A stretch of DNA of 64,000 nt from Mycobacterium sp. IS-1590 (lineage in GTDB: Bacteria; Actinomycetota; Actinomycetes; Mycobacteriales; Mycobacteriaceae): the NCBI RefSeq assembly GCF_001500025.1, contig NZ_LQIW01000002.1, positions 1-64,000 of the forward strand. Reading direction: 5' to 3'. The notes under the pieces were generated by a model. It was not told the origin of the DNA, searched no databases, and was given only the letters and a program-made list of their open reading frames with translations. The position numbers and the translations under genes are program-made. Below, piece after piece: positions 51,779 to 60,066 of this stretch (positions are counted from its first letter, which is position 1; every line of letters begins with the position of its first letter).

Positions 51779-53347
51779 GTGAGTGATGAGTCGCTGCGCG
51801 ACGACCACGCCGAGCTCGCAAGACGCCGCGGACTCACCGAGGACGCGGCCCGGCCGGATGCCGTAGCCAGGCGACATGCGGCGAAGGCCCGGACCGCTCG
51901 GGAGAACATCGCCGACCTCGTCGACGAGGGATCGTTCGTGGAGTACGGGCGGTTCGCGATCGCCGCGCAGCGGCACGGCCGCGACCTCGAGGATCTGATC
52001 GCCCGCACCCCCGCCGACGGTCTGGTCGCCGGCACGGCCCGGATCAACGGCGACGTGTTCGGCGCCGAGCGCAGCGCGTGTGCGGTGCTGTCCTACGACT
52101 ACACGGTGTTGGCGGGAACGCAGGGTGCGCTGGGCCACCGCAAGAAGGACCGACTGTTCGAGCTGATCGAGCGCATGCGACTGCCGACGGTGTTCTTCGC
52201 CGAAGGTGGCGGCGGGCGGCCCGGCGACACCGACTACCCGGCCGTGTCGTCGCTCGATGCGCGCGCCTTCAAGCTGTGGGCCGCGTTGTCGGGCGTGGTG
52301 CCGCGCATCGCCGTCGTTCACGGCCGCTGCTTCGCCGGCAACGCCGTCATCGCCGGATGCTCGGACCTCATCGTGGCAACGGAGGACACATCGATCGGTA
52401 TGGGCGGGCCCGCGATGATCGCGGGCGGTGGGCTCGGTGACGTGCCGCCCGACGAGGTGGGCCCGATCAGCGTCCAGTCGCCCAACGGGGTGGTCGACGT
52501 CGTCGTGGCCGACGAGGCAGAGGCCGTCGCGGTGACCAAACGCCTGCTCGGCTACTTTCAAGGTTCGGCCGAGCCCGGGCCGGTCGCGGACCAAACACGT
52601 TTGCGCACAATCGTTCCCGAGCGCGCCCGCAGGGCGTATCAGGTCGCACCGATCATCGAGACGTTGGCCGACGAGGGCACGGTCACGTACCTGCGGACGA
52701 AGTTCGCACCGGAGATGGTGACCGCGCTGGGCCGTGTCGACGGCCGCGCGGTCGGGATCATCGCGAACAACACGATGGTGATGGCCGGCGCGATCACGGC
52801 TGCCGCCGCGGACAAGGCGGCCCGCTTCCTGCAGCTGTGCGACACGTTCGGGCTGCCCGTGCTCTCACTGGTCGACTGCCCGGGCTACATGGTGGGTCCG
52901 GCGGCCGAGTCCGAGGCCCTGGTGCGCCGCGCGTCGCGGATGCTGGTGGCGGGTGCGGCGCTCGAGGTACCGCTGGTCGCGGTGATTCTGCGACGCGGGT
53001 ATGGACTGGGGGCACAGGCGATGACCGGCGGCAGCCTGCACGAGCCGGTGCTGACGGTGGCGTGGCCGGGGGCGCACCTGGGTCCGATGGGACTGGAGGG
53101 CGCGGTCCGGCTGGGAATGCGTAAGGAACTGGAAGCGATCGCCGACGAGGACGAGCGCGAGGAAAGGGTCAGGCAGGCGACGACGGCCGCGCAGGAAAAG
53201 GCCAAGGCGCTCAACGCCGCTGCGTTGTTCGAGATCGACGATGTGATCGACCCGGCGGACACGCGCGACGTCGTGATCAACGCGTTGTCCGCGGCCACCG
53301 CGCACGCGCAGCGTGGTCCGGGCCGGCGATTCGTCGATACCTGGTAG
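51779..53347 (+). CDS. Acyl-CoA carboxylase beta (carboxyltransferase) subunit family protein
   Basis: A 522-residue protein of the biotin-dependent carboxyltransferase family (AccD/PccB fold), which moves CO2 from carboxybiotin to an acyl-CoA. Both crotonase-like halves are present: the N-half with FAEGGGGRPGD and RCFAGNAVIAGCSD, the C-half with VDCPGYMVGPAAE and RRGYGLGAQAM. No biotin carboxylase or biotin carrier gene is adjacent, so the partner must be encoded elsewhere and the substrate cannot be named. The GTG start is consistent with a leaderless transcript. Confidence 0.85.
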   Translation: MSDESLRDDHAELARRRGLTEDAARPDAVARRHAAKARTARENIADLVDEGSFVEYGRFAIAAQRHGRDLEDLIARTPADGLVAGTARINGDVFGAERSACAVLSYDYTVLAGTQGALGHRKKDRLFELIERMRLPTVFFAEGGGGRPGDTDYPAVSSLDARAFKLWAALSGVVPRIAVVHGRCFAGNAVIAGCSDLIVATEDTSIGMGGPAMIAGGGLGDVPPDEVGPISVQSPNGVVDVVVADEAEAVAVTKRLLGYFQGSAEPGPVADQTRLRTIVPERARRAYQVAPIIETLADEGTVTYLRTKFAPEMVTALGRVDGRAVGIIANNTMVMAGAITAAAADKAARFLQLCDTFGLPVLSLVDCPGYMVGPAAESEALVRRASRMLVAGAALEVPLVAVILRRGYGLGAQAMTGGSLHEPVLTVAWPGAHLGPMGLEGAVRLGMRKELEAIADEDEREERVRQATTAAQEKAKALNAAALFEIDDVIDPADTRDVVINALSAATAHAQRGPGRRFVDTW

Positions 53348-53463
53348 CGCAAGAAAAAGGGGACGGTGCCGCCTGCGCCTCTCGGCGAGTGGTCGCTCGA
53401 AGCGACGATTGTGGTTGGGGCCCGGGGCATGCCCGGCACCGTCGCATCCGTCAACCCGTCGGT

Positions 53464-53482
53464 GCCCGGAGATATTCCGGGC
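53464..53482. terminator. Hairpin downstream of the carboxyltransferase gene
   Basis: GCCCGGA-GATAT-TCCGGGC, an exact 7-bp stem, lies in the gap between the convergent carboxyltransferase and whiB6 genes. Confidence 0.6.
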
Positions 53483-53490
53483 GACGGTCG

Positions 53491-53527
53491 GGGCCCGCCG
53501 CCGACCCCCCGATCCGGCGGCGGGCCC
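53491..53527. terminator. 13-bp GC hairpin between carboxyltransferase and whiB6 genes
   Basis: GGGCCCGCCGCCG (53491-53503) pairs perfectly with CGGCGGCGGGCCC (53515-53527) around an 11-nt loop. It lies 20 bp after the whiB6 stop and probably terminates whiB6 and the carboxyltransferase transcript. Confidence 0.75.
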
Positions 53528-53546
53528 GATCCGTGGTCGGTCCGTG

Positions 53547-53915
53547 TCAGGCCGATTCCGCGTAGAACCGACGAGCCCGCACGGGGTGGCCGTGCTGTTC
53601 TGCCAACGACCGCAGCTGCCGCAGAGCAAACGTGCGGCCGCGCCCCGCCTCGGGAACGAAGATCCCTGCCCACAGACCCTCGGCGCGCGGCAACTCGCAT
53701 GCGTCCCGGGCGCAGAGCCAGCGGCGGGGGCACGCGCGGCAGATGGCCTTGGCCTGCTCGTCGGCCGATGTGGTCCACCGCTCCGGGTCCCGGGTGCAAG
53801 CACCGACGGGCGTCTCGTCCCATGGGGTCGTGTTCATTCGTGTTGCTCCTCTGTGCTGTGTGCGGCCCATCGGCTGCGATGCCGAAAACGTAGCGGAGAA
53901 ACCGTAGCGACGCAA
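53547..53915 (-). CDS. whiB6: Iron-sulfur transcription factor WhiB6
   Basis: A 122-residue WhiB-family regulator with a 4Fe-4S cluster held by Cys40, Cys59, Cys62 and Cys68; Cys73 is extra. The glycine turn GLWAGIFVPE and a C-terminal basic segment follow. The N-terminal MRRYGFSATF and the overall pattern match WhiB6 (Rv3862c), which senses redox or NO and controls ESX-1 genes in M. tuberculosis and M. marinum. It lies about 3 kb upstream of the ESX-1 genes and is divergent from the double-HTH regulator. Confidence 0.92.
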   Translation of the reverse strand: MRRYGFSATFSASQPMGRTQHRGATRMNTTPWDETPVGACTRDPERWTTSADEQAKAICRACPRRWLCARDACELPRAEGLWAGIFVPEAGRGRTFALRQLRSLAEQHGHPVRARRFYAESA

Positions 53916-54148
53916 CAGTTAGTGGCGACAATCCGCCCGGCTCAGGTGCGCTAAGGCCGGTTGAACAGGGGTTATCGCGGAAATAGCGCCACCCAAAAGG
54001 TGTAGCGCTGGCACTCGGTGGTCAGTATGAACCGCAGCGTCGACACGATTTGTCAGCCGCCACGCCGCCCCAAGCCGTAGCGCGCAACATAACGAGGGAT
54101 ACGATTGCGGCGACTTGTCATCCCCGCCATCGAGGACCCGCCGCGCCC

Positions 54149-54880
54149 ATGACCAATCCGGAATCGGTCGACGGATCGACCGAGGCGCTCGATCCCGGCA
54201 TGGTTCGAGCAGGTGCGGCCGCCGCGGCCCGACGTCGCGAACTCAACATCAGCCAACGCAGCCTCGCGGCGGACGGCATCATCAACGCCGGTGCCCTGAT
54301 CGCCTTCGAGAAGGGCAGAAGCTGGCCGCGGGAGCGGACCCGAGCAAAGCTCGAAGAGGTGCTGCGGTGGCCGCCCGGCACGATCGCAGGGCTCCGTCGA
54401 GGCGAACCGGTGGGCGAGGAGCAACCGCCCGCCGGGACACCGCGCAGCGCCGAGGTGCCGTTGATCGCCGAGGCGGTGATCACCGCCGCGCGGACGTTCG
54501 ACTCGGCCATCGCGGCGCTACCGGAATCCGAGGACCCCGAGTTCGGCGCCAAGGCCGCCAAGATCCTGGCCGACCTGCGTCAACTGGAGGCGGTGGCGGC
54601 GCGGGCGGCGCGGATCGGCAGGGTGACTCCGCCGCTGATCAAGGCGTTGAGCGCGGTGCGGACACGCTACGACGAGCTGATGCTGCGCGCGGCGAGATCC
54701 GCGGGCGCAACACTCGGTCAGCGCCTCTACGCCGCCCGACGCCGCGCCAACCTCACCATCGCCGAAACCGCCCAGGCGGCGGGGGTTTCCGATGACGATA
54801 TCGCGCACGCCGAGGCAGGAGAGCAGGTTCCGGCGGTGGCCGCCGAGGCGATCGCCGCACTGGTCGACGAGCTCAGTTGA
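54149..54880 (+). CDS. Double helix-turn-helix (XRE-like) regulator of unknown target
   Basis: A 243-residue protein with two XRE-type HTH segments: residues about 20-65 (AAARRRELNISQRSLAADG, with a GALIAFEKGRSWP recognition part) and about 190-238 (TLGQRLYAARRRANLTIAET, with GVSDDDIAHAEAG). Between them is a helical, Ala-rich linker (about 100-185). No known ligand domain. It is divergent from whiB6 across 233 bp and ends 9 bp before the EspI-like gene, which is on the opposite strand. By place it may regulate whiB6 or ESX-1, but nothing in the sequence proves it. ATG 54149 has GAGGA 12 nt upstream. Confidence 0.75.
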   Translation: MTNPESVDGSTEALDPGMVRAGAAAAARRRELNISQRSLAADGIINAGALIAFEKGRSWPRERTRAKLEEVLRWPPGTIAGLRRGEPVGEEQPPAGTPRSAEVPLIAEAVITAARTFDSAIAALPESEDPEFGAKAAKILADLRQLEAVAARAARIGRVTPPLIKALSAVRTRYDELMLRAARSAGATLGQRLYAARRRANLTIAETAQAAGVSDDDIAHAEAGEQVPAVAAEAIAALVDELS

Positions 54881-54889
54881 GCCGGCGAG

Positions 54890-56245
54890 TCAGTGGCGTT
54901 CGCGGCTGCGGTCGTCGCTGGTGGGGAAGTGCTCGGCCAGCGCGGCGGCGATCTCGAGAAACCGCCGCCGGGTCTTGGCAGACATCTCCGATGTCCCGTT
55001 GATGACACCGCCCGGCCGCAGATGCCCGTCGAACGGCACCTCGATGACTCTTTGGCCCTGACCCGAAAACTGTTGGGCCAGTATCGAACGCGTGCGCTTG
55101 TCGGCATGGCCGTCAGAATCGTTGAGCACGATCACCGTGCGCTGCAGCAGCTTCGTGAGCCCCCGTGCGGCCAACCAGTCCAGCGTCTGGCCGGCCACGG
55201 CCGCGCCGTCGACCCACGGTGAGGACACCACGACCATCGCGTCCAGGTCCCGGAGCACCTCCTGGGTGACCGGGGAGTCCATCGTCGAGCTGCAGTCGAT
55301 GATCGAGATCGTGAAGTAGCGGTCCAGCCGCGAGGTGGCTTCGCGGTAGATCGCCGGGTCGAGCACCCGGCGGCGCGCAGGCGTGCCTTCACCGGCGAGC
55401 ACGAAGAGCCCGGCGGCGTTGTTTCCGACGCGGCTGCGGACGTCGGCGAAGGTCTCCAGGTGCTGGTCGGCGGCCAGTTCCCAGTACGAACCCTGCGCCC
55501 TGGGGTCGACACGGCTGCCCAGCTTGCCGAATGCGGTGTCCGCGTCGATTGCGACGACCCGGTCGTCCTGACGGATCTCGGCGAACACGGATCCGATGCT
55601 GGCCGAGACCGTCGTCTTGCCGACCCCGCCCTTGCCCATGACGCCGATCTTGTAGTGCCCACGCAGCGCACCGCGGATCTTCGCCTCCAGCTCGGCCTGC
55701 CGGACCTCGTCCGGCCCCGGCCCGAGGTTCACATATCCGAAGGTCGCTCGGTACAGGGCGAATCGCCAACCCCGGGTGGGCACCGGTTTACGTGGCGGCA
55801 TCAACTCGTCGGGCCGGATCCTCTCGGCATAGGAACCCGTCGGTTGCGGCGGTGCGGCCGGAGCCTGCGGCCCGGGACCGGGCCAGGGCCCGTTGGTCGG
55901 CTGGCCGGGCTGCTGCGGAGGACGAGGCGGCGGTTGCTGCCTGGTCGGGTGGCCCCACATCCGCGGATCGGGACGGGGGGCGGCCGGTACCGGTCCGGTG
56001 TCGCGCAGCGAGTCCGGGGGCGGACCGAATCGGGACGGCTGTTCGCGGAAACTGGCGCGCGGCGCCTCCGGATCCGGAAAACCCGGTGGCGGCGGCTGCG
56101 CCGGTTCGGGTTCGGGTTCGGAGGGCGGCGGCTGCTGGCCGGCCTCCTCGGGGCTCGTCCAGCCGAGTTCTCTGCGCAGCGCGTCATCGCGGTCGCTCAA
56201 TGCGATCTCCTCCGGATCTCGTCTGTCGTCGGTCCCCGGGCTCAA
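54890..56245 (-). CDS. EspI / Rv3860-type MinD-like ATPase with a Pro-rich N-terminus
   Basis: A 451-residue protein in two parts. Residues 1-160 are acidic then Pro/Gly/Gln-rich and disordered. Residues about 195-451 are a ParA/MinD ATPase with the deviant Walker A KGGVGKTT (205-212) and SIIDCSSTMDSPV as Walker B. The junction RGWRFALYRATFGYVN is typical of ESX-associated MinD-like proteins (EspI, Rv3888c, Rv3860). EspI in M. tuberculosis limits ESX-1 secretion when ATP is low; whether this protein does so is inference. It is divergent from the ESX-1 substrate gene. Confidence 0.85.
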   Translation of the reverse strand: MSPGTDDRRDPEEIALSDRDDALRRELGWTSPEEAGQQPPPSEPEPEPAQPPPPGFPDPEAPRASFREQPSRFGPPPDSLRDTGPVPAAPRPDPRMWGHPTRQQPPPRPPQQPGQPTNGPWPGPGPQAPAAPPQPTGSYAERIRPDELMPPRKPVPTRGWRFALYRATFGYVNLGPGPDEVRQAELEAKIRGALRGHYKIGVMGKGGVGKTTVSASIGSVFAEIRQDDRVVAIDADTAFGKLGSRVDPRAQGSYWELAADQHLETFADVRSRVGNNAAGLFVLAGEGTPARRRVLDPAIYREATSRLDRYFTISIIDCSSTMDSPVTQEVLRDLDAMVVVSSPWVDGAAVAGQTLDWLAARGLTKLLQRTVIVLNDSDGHADKRTRSILAQQFSGQGQRVIEVPFDGHLRPGGVINGTSEMSAKTRRRFLEIAAALAEHFPTSDDRSRERH

Positions 56246-56715
56246 GTATCAACCACGGTCCGTGCGGCTCCTCGTCAGCACTGCCAGCTAACAGCTGCCG
56301 GGCATTGTCCGGGACGATGCGAAGCGCGGTGACCCGACGTCCAGCAGGCCGGGACCGTCGGCGGGCGTGCTTGCCAGGTCAAGCAGGGGCGAGCGGCTTG
56401 CGCACGCGGAAAGCGTGGCCAAGCGCACCAAGCGAGTTTGCTGCAACCGACATAGGTTCGGTTATGCCGCTGGGATGGAGGTTTGGGCATTAACTGGGAG
56501 GCCCGTGTGCCGACCGGTCGGGCCGCCCCGAGGGGTCGAAAATTTGGTGACGTTGAGGGTGCTCAACCGCTGGTACGCTGACTCGCGGCGACGGCGCCTG
56601 CGCGCTCGGTTCCGGCTGTGTGGAGGGATCCGCGGCAAATATATGGGCTCTGCGCGCAAACGGGTGGTTCCGCAACGGCGTGTCACCACACGACGAAGGG
56701 AAGGGGTGAACGGCG
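56246..56715. promoter_or_regulatory. Divergent control region between the EspI-like gene and ESX-1
   Basis: No convincing gene is seen in these 470 bp. There are three short palindromes: CAGCT-AAC-AGCTG (56285-56297), AACCGA-N7-TCGGTT (56445-56463) and GTTGAG-GGTG-CTCAAC (56552-56567). TTGAGG at 56553-56558 and TACGCT at 56574-56579 (15-bp spacing) are a possible weak SigA promoter toward ESX-1. An AT-rich patch (AAATATATGG) lies at about 56637-56646. AAGGGG about 12 nt before 56716 is the next gene's ribosome site. Confidence 0.55.
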
Positions 56716-57042
56716 GTGTCTGACGACAATGTGCGTGTCTCCGCCGCGCACCTCGGCGACCTGGCCGCCCGCCATGATCGGACCGCCGCGGACATGCGAG
56801 CGACGAGTCGCGCCGGCGAGGACCTCCAGGCAGCGATCACGAACACCCACGGCACGATCGCGGCACCGACCGTCGGTGCGCTCGATGCCGTGCTCACCTC
56901 GCGCGACCACGCGGGCGTCGCGGTCGCGGAATCGTCGACGGCGCTCTCCGACGGGCTGACCGACGCCGCCGCGCGCTACGACCGGGCCGATGAGGCGGCG
57001 GCCTCGACGCTGAGCACCCAGCTGCAGAGGGATCGGCCGTGA
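56716..57042 (+). CDS. EspC/EspF-family ESX-1 secretion-associated protein
   Basis: A 108-residue helical-hairpin protein of the DUF2580 group of type VII secretion substrates. A YxxxD export signal (Tyr88, Asp92) follows the second helix. The N-terminal RVSAAHLGDLAARHDRTAAD resembles EspC more than EspF, but position before espG1 is that of espF. AAGGGG lies upstream of the GTG. The usual partner EspE is not encoded next to it. Probably exported by the ESX-1 machine encoded downstream; its stop overlaps the espG1 start by 4 nt. Confidence 0.8.
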   Translation: MSDDNVRVSAAHLGDLAARHDRTAADMRATSRAGEDLQAAITNTHGTIAAPTVGALDAVLTSRDHAGVAVAESSTALSDGLTDAAARYDRADEAAASTLSTQLQRDRP

Positions 57043-57878
57043 GCACGGATGCCACGCATATCGACGACGTCGTGGGCGTCGAGGTGACCATCGACGGCAT
57101 GCTGGTCATCGCCGACCGGATGGGCTTGATGGAATTCCCGACGGCGTTGGGCATCCGGCCGAACATCCCTCAGCCTGAACTGCGCGACCGTGTGTGGGAC
57201 CAAGTCGCCCGGGACCTGTCCGCGCAGGGTGTGCTCGACGTGTTCGGCCATCCGCATCCGGAGGTGGCGGCGATGGTCGACACGTTGAGCCGGGCGGACC
57301 GCACGTTGGAAGCTCGCTGGTGGCGGCGCGACGTCGGCGGCAAGCTGATCAGGTTCGTGGTCTGTCGCAAGGGTGACCGCCATGTCGTCGCGGCCCGTGA
57401 TGGCGACATGCTGGTGTTGCAGCGAGTGGCTCCCCAGGTGGGTTTGGCCGGCATGGTGACGACGGTGCTGGGCACCGCGACACCGGCCGACGTCGAGCCG
57501 CTGACCGGCGTGGCGAGCAAACTCGCCGCATGCCGCGACGCAAACGAGATCGCCGCCTACGGAATAGGGCCCTCCTCGGCACGCGCCTACGCCGAGATCA
57601 TCGCCGACCCGGCGAGCTGGGCCGAGATCACCGCGATCGAGCGGCACCCCGGCGGCACGTTCACCCAAGCCGACGTCGCGGCGGGCGTGCTCGACTCCAA
57701 GTACGGGCGGATCGTGTCGATTCCCAGGCGGGTCAGCGGGGAACTGTACGGCAGCTTCCTGCCCGGCAGCACCGACAACCTGCAGCGCGCACTCGACGGG
57801 TTGATCGAATTCCTGCCGTCGCGAACGTGGTTCGAGCACGCCACGCTCGATCCAGCGGAGGCGTCGCACGGTGGCTGA
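57039..57878 (+). CDS. espG1: ESX-1 chaperone EspG1
   Basis: EspG proteins bind PE-PPE heterodimers in the cytosol and direct them to their own ESX system. The 279-residue product has the EspG family layout: an N-terminal VVGVEVTIDGMLVIADRMGL strand, a central segment LVLQRVAPQVGLAGMVTTVL and a C-terminal LPSRTWFEHATL end. Length is close to Rv3866 (283). GTG overlaps the previous stop. Confidence 0.92.
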   Translation: MSTDATHIDDVVGVEVTIDGMLVIADRMGLMEFPTALGIRPNIPQPELRDRVWDQVARDLSAQGVLDVFGHPHPEVAAMVDTLSRADRTLEARWWRRDVGGKLIRFVVCRKGDRHVVAARDGDMLVLQRVAPQVGLAGMVTTVLGTATPADVEPLTGVASKLAACRDANEIAAYGIGPSSARAYAEIIADPASWAEITAIERHPGGTFTQADVAAGVLDSKYGRIVSIPRRVSGELYGSFLPGSTDNLQRALDGLIEFLPSRTWFEHATLDPAEASHGG

Positions 57879-58350
57879 GATGTCCGAACGCCATCCCGAC
57901 GACGAGCGCGACGACTTGGCCGCGCTCGATTTCAGCCCGCCCGCCGCATCCGAGGACTCCGTCCTCGACGCCCTGGATGTCCACGGCACCGGTGGACAAA
58001 GCGACGCCGAACAGCCGGTGCACGTCGTCACCGTGACCAATCCGCCGGGCACCGTCTCCGTCAGCGCCTCGCTCGACGGCCGGATCAGTCGAATCGAACT
58101 GTCGCCGAAGGCAAGTGGTCTGACGGAAGCCAAGCTCGCCGAAGAGGTCGTCGTCCTCGCCGGGCTCGCCAGTCAAGACGCGAAGAGCACGCAGCACGTC
58201 AGCATGCTCGAGGGCATGCGTCAACAGGGTCACGACGACGCAGCGACCCGTGACTTCCTCACCCGCGATCTGGGTCTTCCCAGCCCGGAACAAGCCCGCG
58301 CCGAGCGCACCCGCTTGTTCACGACAAGATATGCCGGTGACCATGACTGA
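57871..58350 (+). CDS. espH: ESX-1 secretion-associated protein EspH
   Basis: A 159-residue acidic protein between espG1 and eccA1, the place of Rv3867 (EspH), which is needed for export of the EspE/EspF pair in M. marinum. Residues about 1-45 are disordered and acidic; the rest resembles a YbaB-like fold (VVTVTNPPGTVSVSASLDGR, ISRIELSPKA). It overlaps espG1 by 8 nt and eccA1 by 8 nt. The GTG or the in-frame ATG three codons later may be the start. Confidence 0.88.
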   Translation: MAEMSERHPDDERDDLAALDFSPPAASEDSVLDALDVHGTGGQSDAEQPVHVVTVTNPPGTVSVSASLDGRISRIELSPKASGLTEAKLAEEVVVLAGLASQDAKSTQHVSMLEGMRQQGHDDAATRDFLTRDLGLPSPEQARAERTRLFTTRYAGDHD

Positions 58351-60064
58351 GCACCTCGCCGGCCTGTTCGGAAGCGCGGTCGGCATGCTGGCCAGCACCC
58401 CGGCGCGCGCATTCGAGATCTTCACGGAGATCACCACTTTCGACGAATCAGCCTGTGACGCGTGGGTGGGCCGCATCCGTTGCGGCGACACCGACAGGGT
58501 CACGCTGTTCCGCGCCTGGTACTCACGAGCCAACTTCGGTCAGCTCGCCGGCTCGGCCGAGATCTCGATGAACAGCCTCAACGCGCGGGTGCCTATCGGG
58601 GGGCCGTTCGGCGACATCACCTACCCGGTCAATTCGCCGCTGGCCATCACCATGGGTTTCGCCGCCAGCGAGGCGTCGATCGGCAACTACGCCGACGCGA
58701 TGGAGGCTCTCGAAGACGCCCCGGCCGCCGGGGCCGAGCACCTGGTGTCCTGGATCAAGGCCGTGATCTACGCCGCCGCCGAGCGCTGGACCGATGTGAT
58801 CGACCAGGTCCGCGGCGCCGCCGCGTGGCCCGACAAGTTCCTCGCCGCGGCCGCGGGTGTGGCGCACGGCGTCGCGGCCGCCAACCTCGGGTTGTTCACC
58901 GAGGCCGAGCGACGGCTCACCGAGTCCAACTCCTCCCCGGCGGGTGAGGCGTGTGCACCGGCCATCGCGTGGTTCCTGGCGATGACCCGCCGCAGCCAGG
59001 GCAACGAAGAGTCGGCGGTCGCGCTGCTGGAGTGGTTGCAGGCCACCCATCCCGGCCCCAAAGTCGTGCAAGCCCTGCGGGATCCGTCGTATCGGCTCAC
59101 CACGACGACCGCGGAGCTGATCGCGGCGCGCAGGGATCCGTGGGATCCGGGCAGCGTCGAAGTCGACACGACGGGTCGGGACCGGTTGCTCGCCGACGCG
59201 CAAGCCGAACTCGATCGCCAGATCGGGCTGACGCGGGTGAAGGAGCAGATCGAGGCCTACCGCGCCGCGACGCAGATGGCCAAGATCCGCGCGGCGCGCG
59301 GTATGAAGGTCGCGCAGACGTCGAAGCACATGATCTTCGCCGGACCGCCCGGCACGGGAAAGACGACGATCGCTCGCGTCGTCGCCAACATCCTGGCGGG
59401 CCTTGGCGTCACCGCCGAACCCAAGCTCGTCGAATCCTCCCGCAAGGACTTCGTCGCCGAGTACGAAGGGCAGTCGGCCGTCAAGACCAGCCGCACCATC
59501 GACCGCGCCCTCGGCGGCGTGTTGTTCATTGACGAGGCCTACACCCTGGTGCAGGAACGCGACGGTCGCGCCGACCCGTTCGGCACCGAGGCCCTGGACA
59601 CGCTGCTCGCCCGAATGGAGAACGACCGGGACCGGCTCGTGGTGATCATCGCCGGCTACAGCGCCGACATCGACCGCCTGCTGGAATCCAACGACGGGCT
59701 GCGCTCGCGATTCGCCACCCGTATCGAGTTCGACTCCTACACCCCCGACGAGATCGTCGAGATCGCCGAAGTCATTGCCCGCTCCAATGATTCGTCGCTG
59801 AATGAGCAGGCCGCCAAACAGGTGCTCGAGGCCGCCACCCTGCTGAGCAGCCGCACACTCAACGGCAAACCCGCGCTCGACATCGCGGGGAACGGCCGCT
59901 ACGCCCGCCAGCTGGTCGAGGCCGGCGAACAGAACCGCGATATGCGGTTGGCCCGTTCGATCGACATCGACAGCCTCGGCGACGAACAGCTCAGCGAGAT
60001 CAACGGTGAGGACATGGCCGCCGCCATCGGCGCGGTGCACGCACGTCTGAGCATCGGCGATTAG
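58343..60064 (+). CDS. eccA1: ESX-1 AAA+ ATPase EccA1
   Basis: A cytosolic CbxX/CfqX-type ATPase of the ESX-1 system. The 573 residues equal the M. tuberculosis EccA1 length. The N-terminal TPR-like domain covers about 1-275; the AAA+ domain has Walker [10 protein letters not shown] near 333-341 and Walker B VLFIDEAY near 393-400, plus the sensor region [18 protein letters not shown] chose ATG 58343, which overlaps the espH stop and fits the family start MTEHLAGLF; longer forms are rejected. Confidence 0.96.
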   Translation: MTEHLAGLFGSAVGMLASTPARAFEIFTEITTFDESACDAWVGRIRCGDTDRVTLFRAWYSRANFGQLAGSAEISMNSLNARVPIGGPFGDITYPVNSPLAITMGFAASEASIGNYADAMEALEDAPAAGAEHLVSWIKAVIYAAAERWTDVIDQVRGAAAWPDKFLAAAAGVAHGVAAANLGLFTEAERRLTESNSSPAGEACAPAIAWFLAMTRRSQGNEESAVALLEWLQATHPGPKVVQALRDPSYRLTTTTAELIAARRDPWDPGSVEVDTTGRDRLLADAQAELDRQIGLTRVKEQIEAYRAATQMAKIRAARGMKVAQTSKHMIFAGPPGTGKTTIARVVANILAGLGVTAEPKLVESSRKDFVAEYEGQSAVKTSRTIDRALGGVLFIDEAYTLVQERDGRADPFGTEALDTLLARMENDRDRLVVIIAGYSADIDRLLESNDGLRSRFATRIEFDSYTPDEIVEIAEVIARSNDSSLNEQAAKQVLEAATLLSSRTLNGKPALDIAGNGRYARQLVEAGEQNRDMRLARSIDIDSLGDEQLSEINGEDMAAAIGAVHARLSIGD

Positions 60065-60066
60065 CT

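Noticed and set aside
56367..56723. Possible 118-codon gene in the ESX-1 divergent gap
   Set aside because: Arg-rich composition, no ribosome site, no family resemblance and overlap with the promoter palindromes.
58523..60040. Long minus-strand frame opposite eccA1
   Set aside because: Antisense shadow; eccA1 matches the family end to end at 573 residues.
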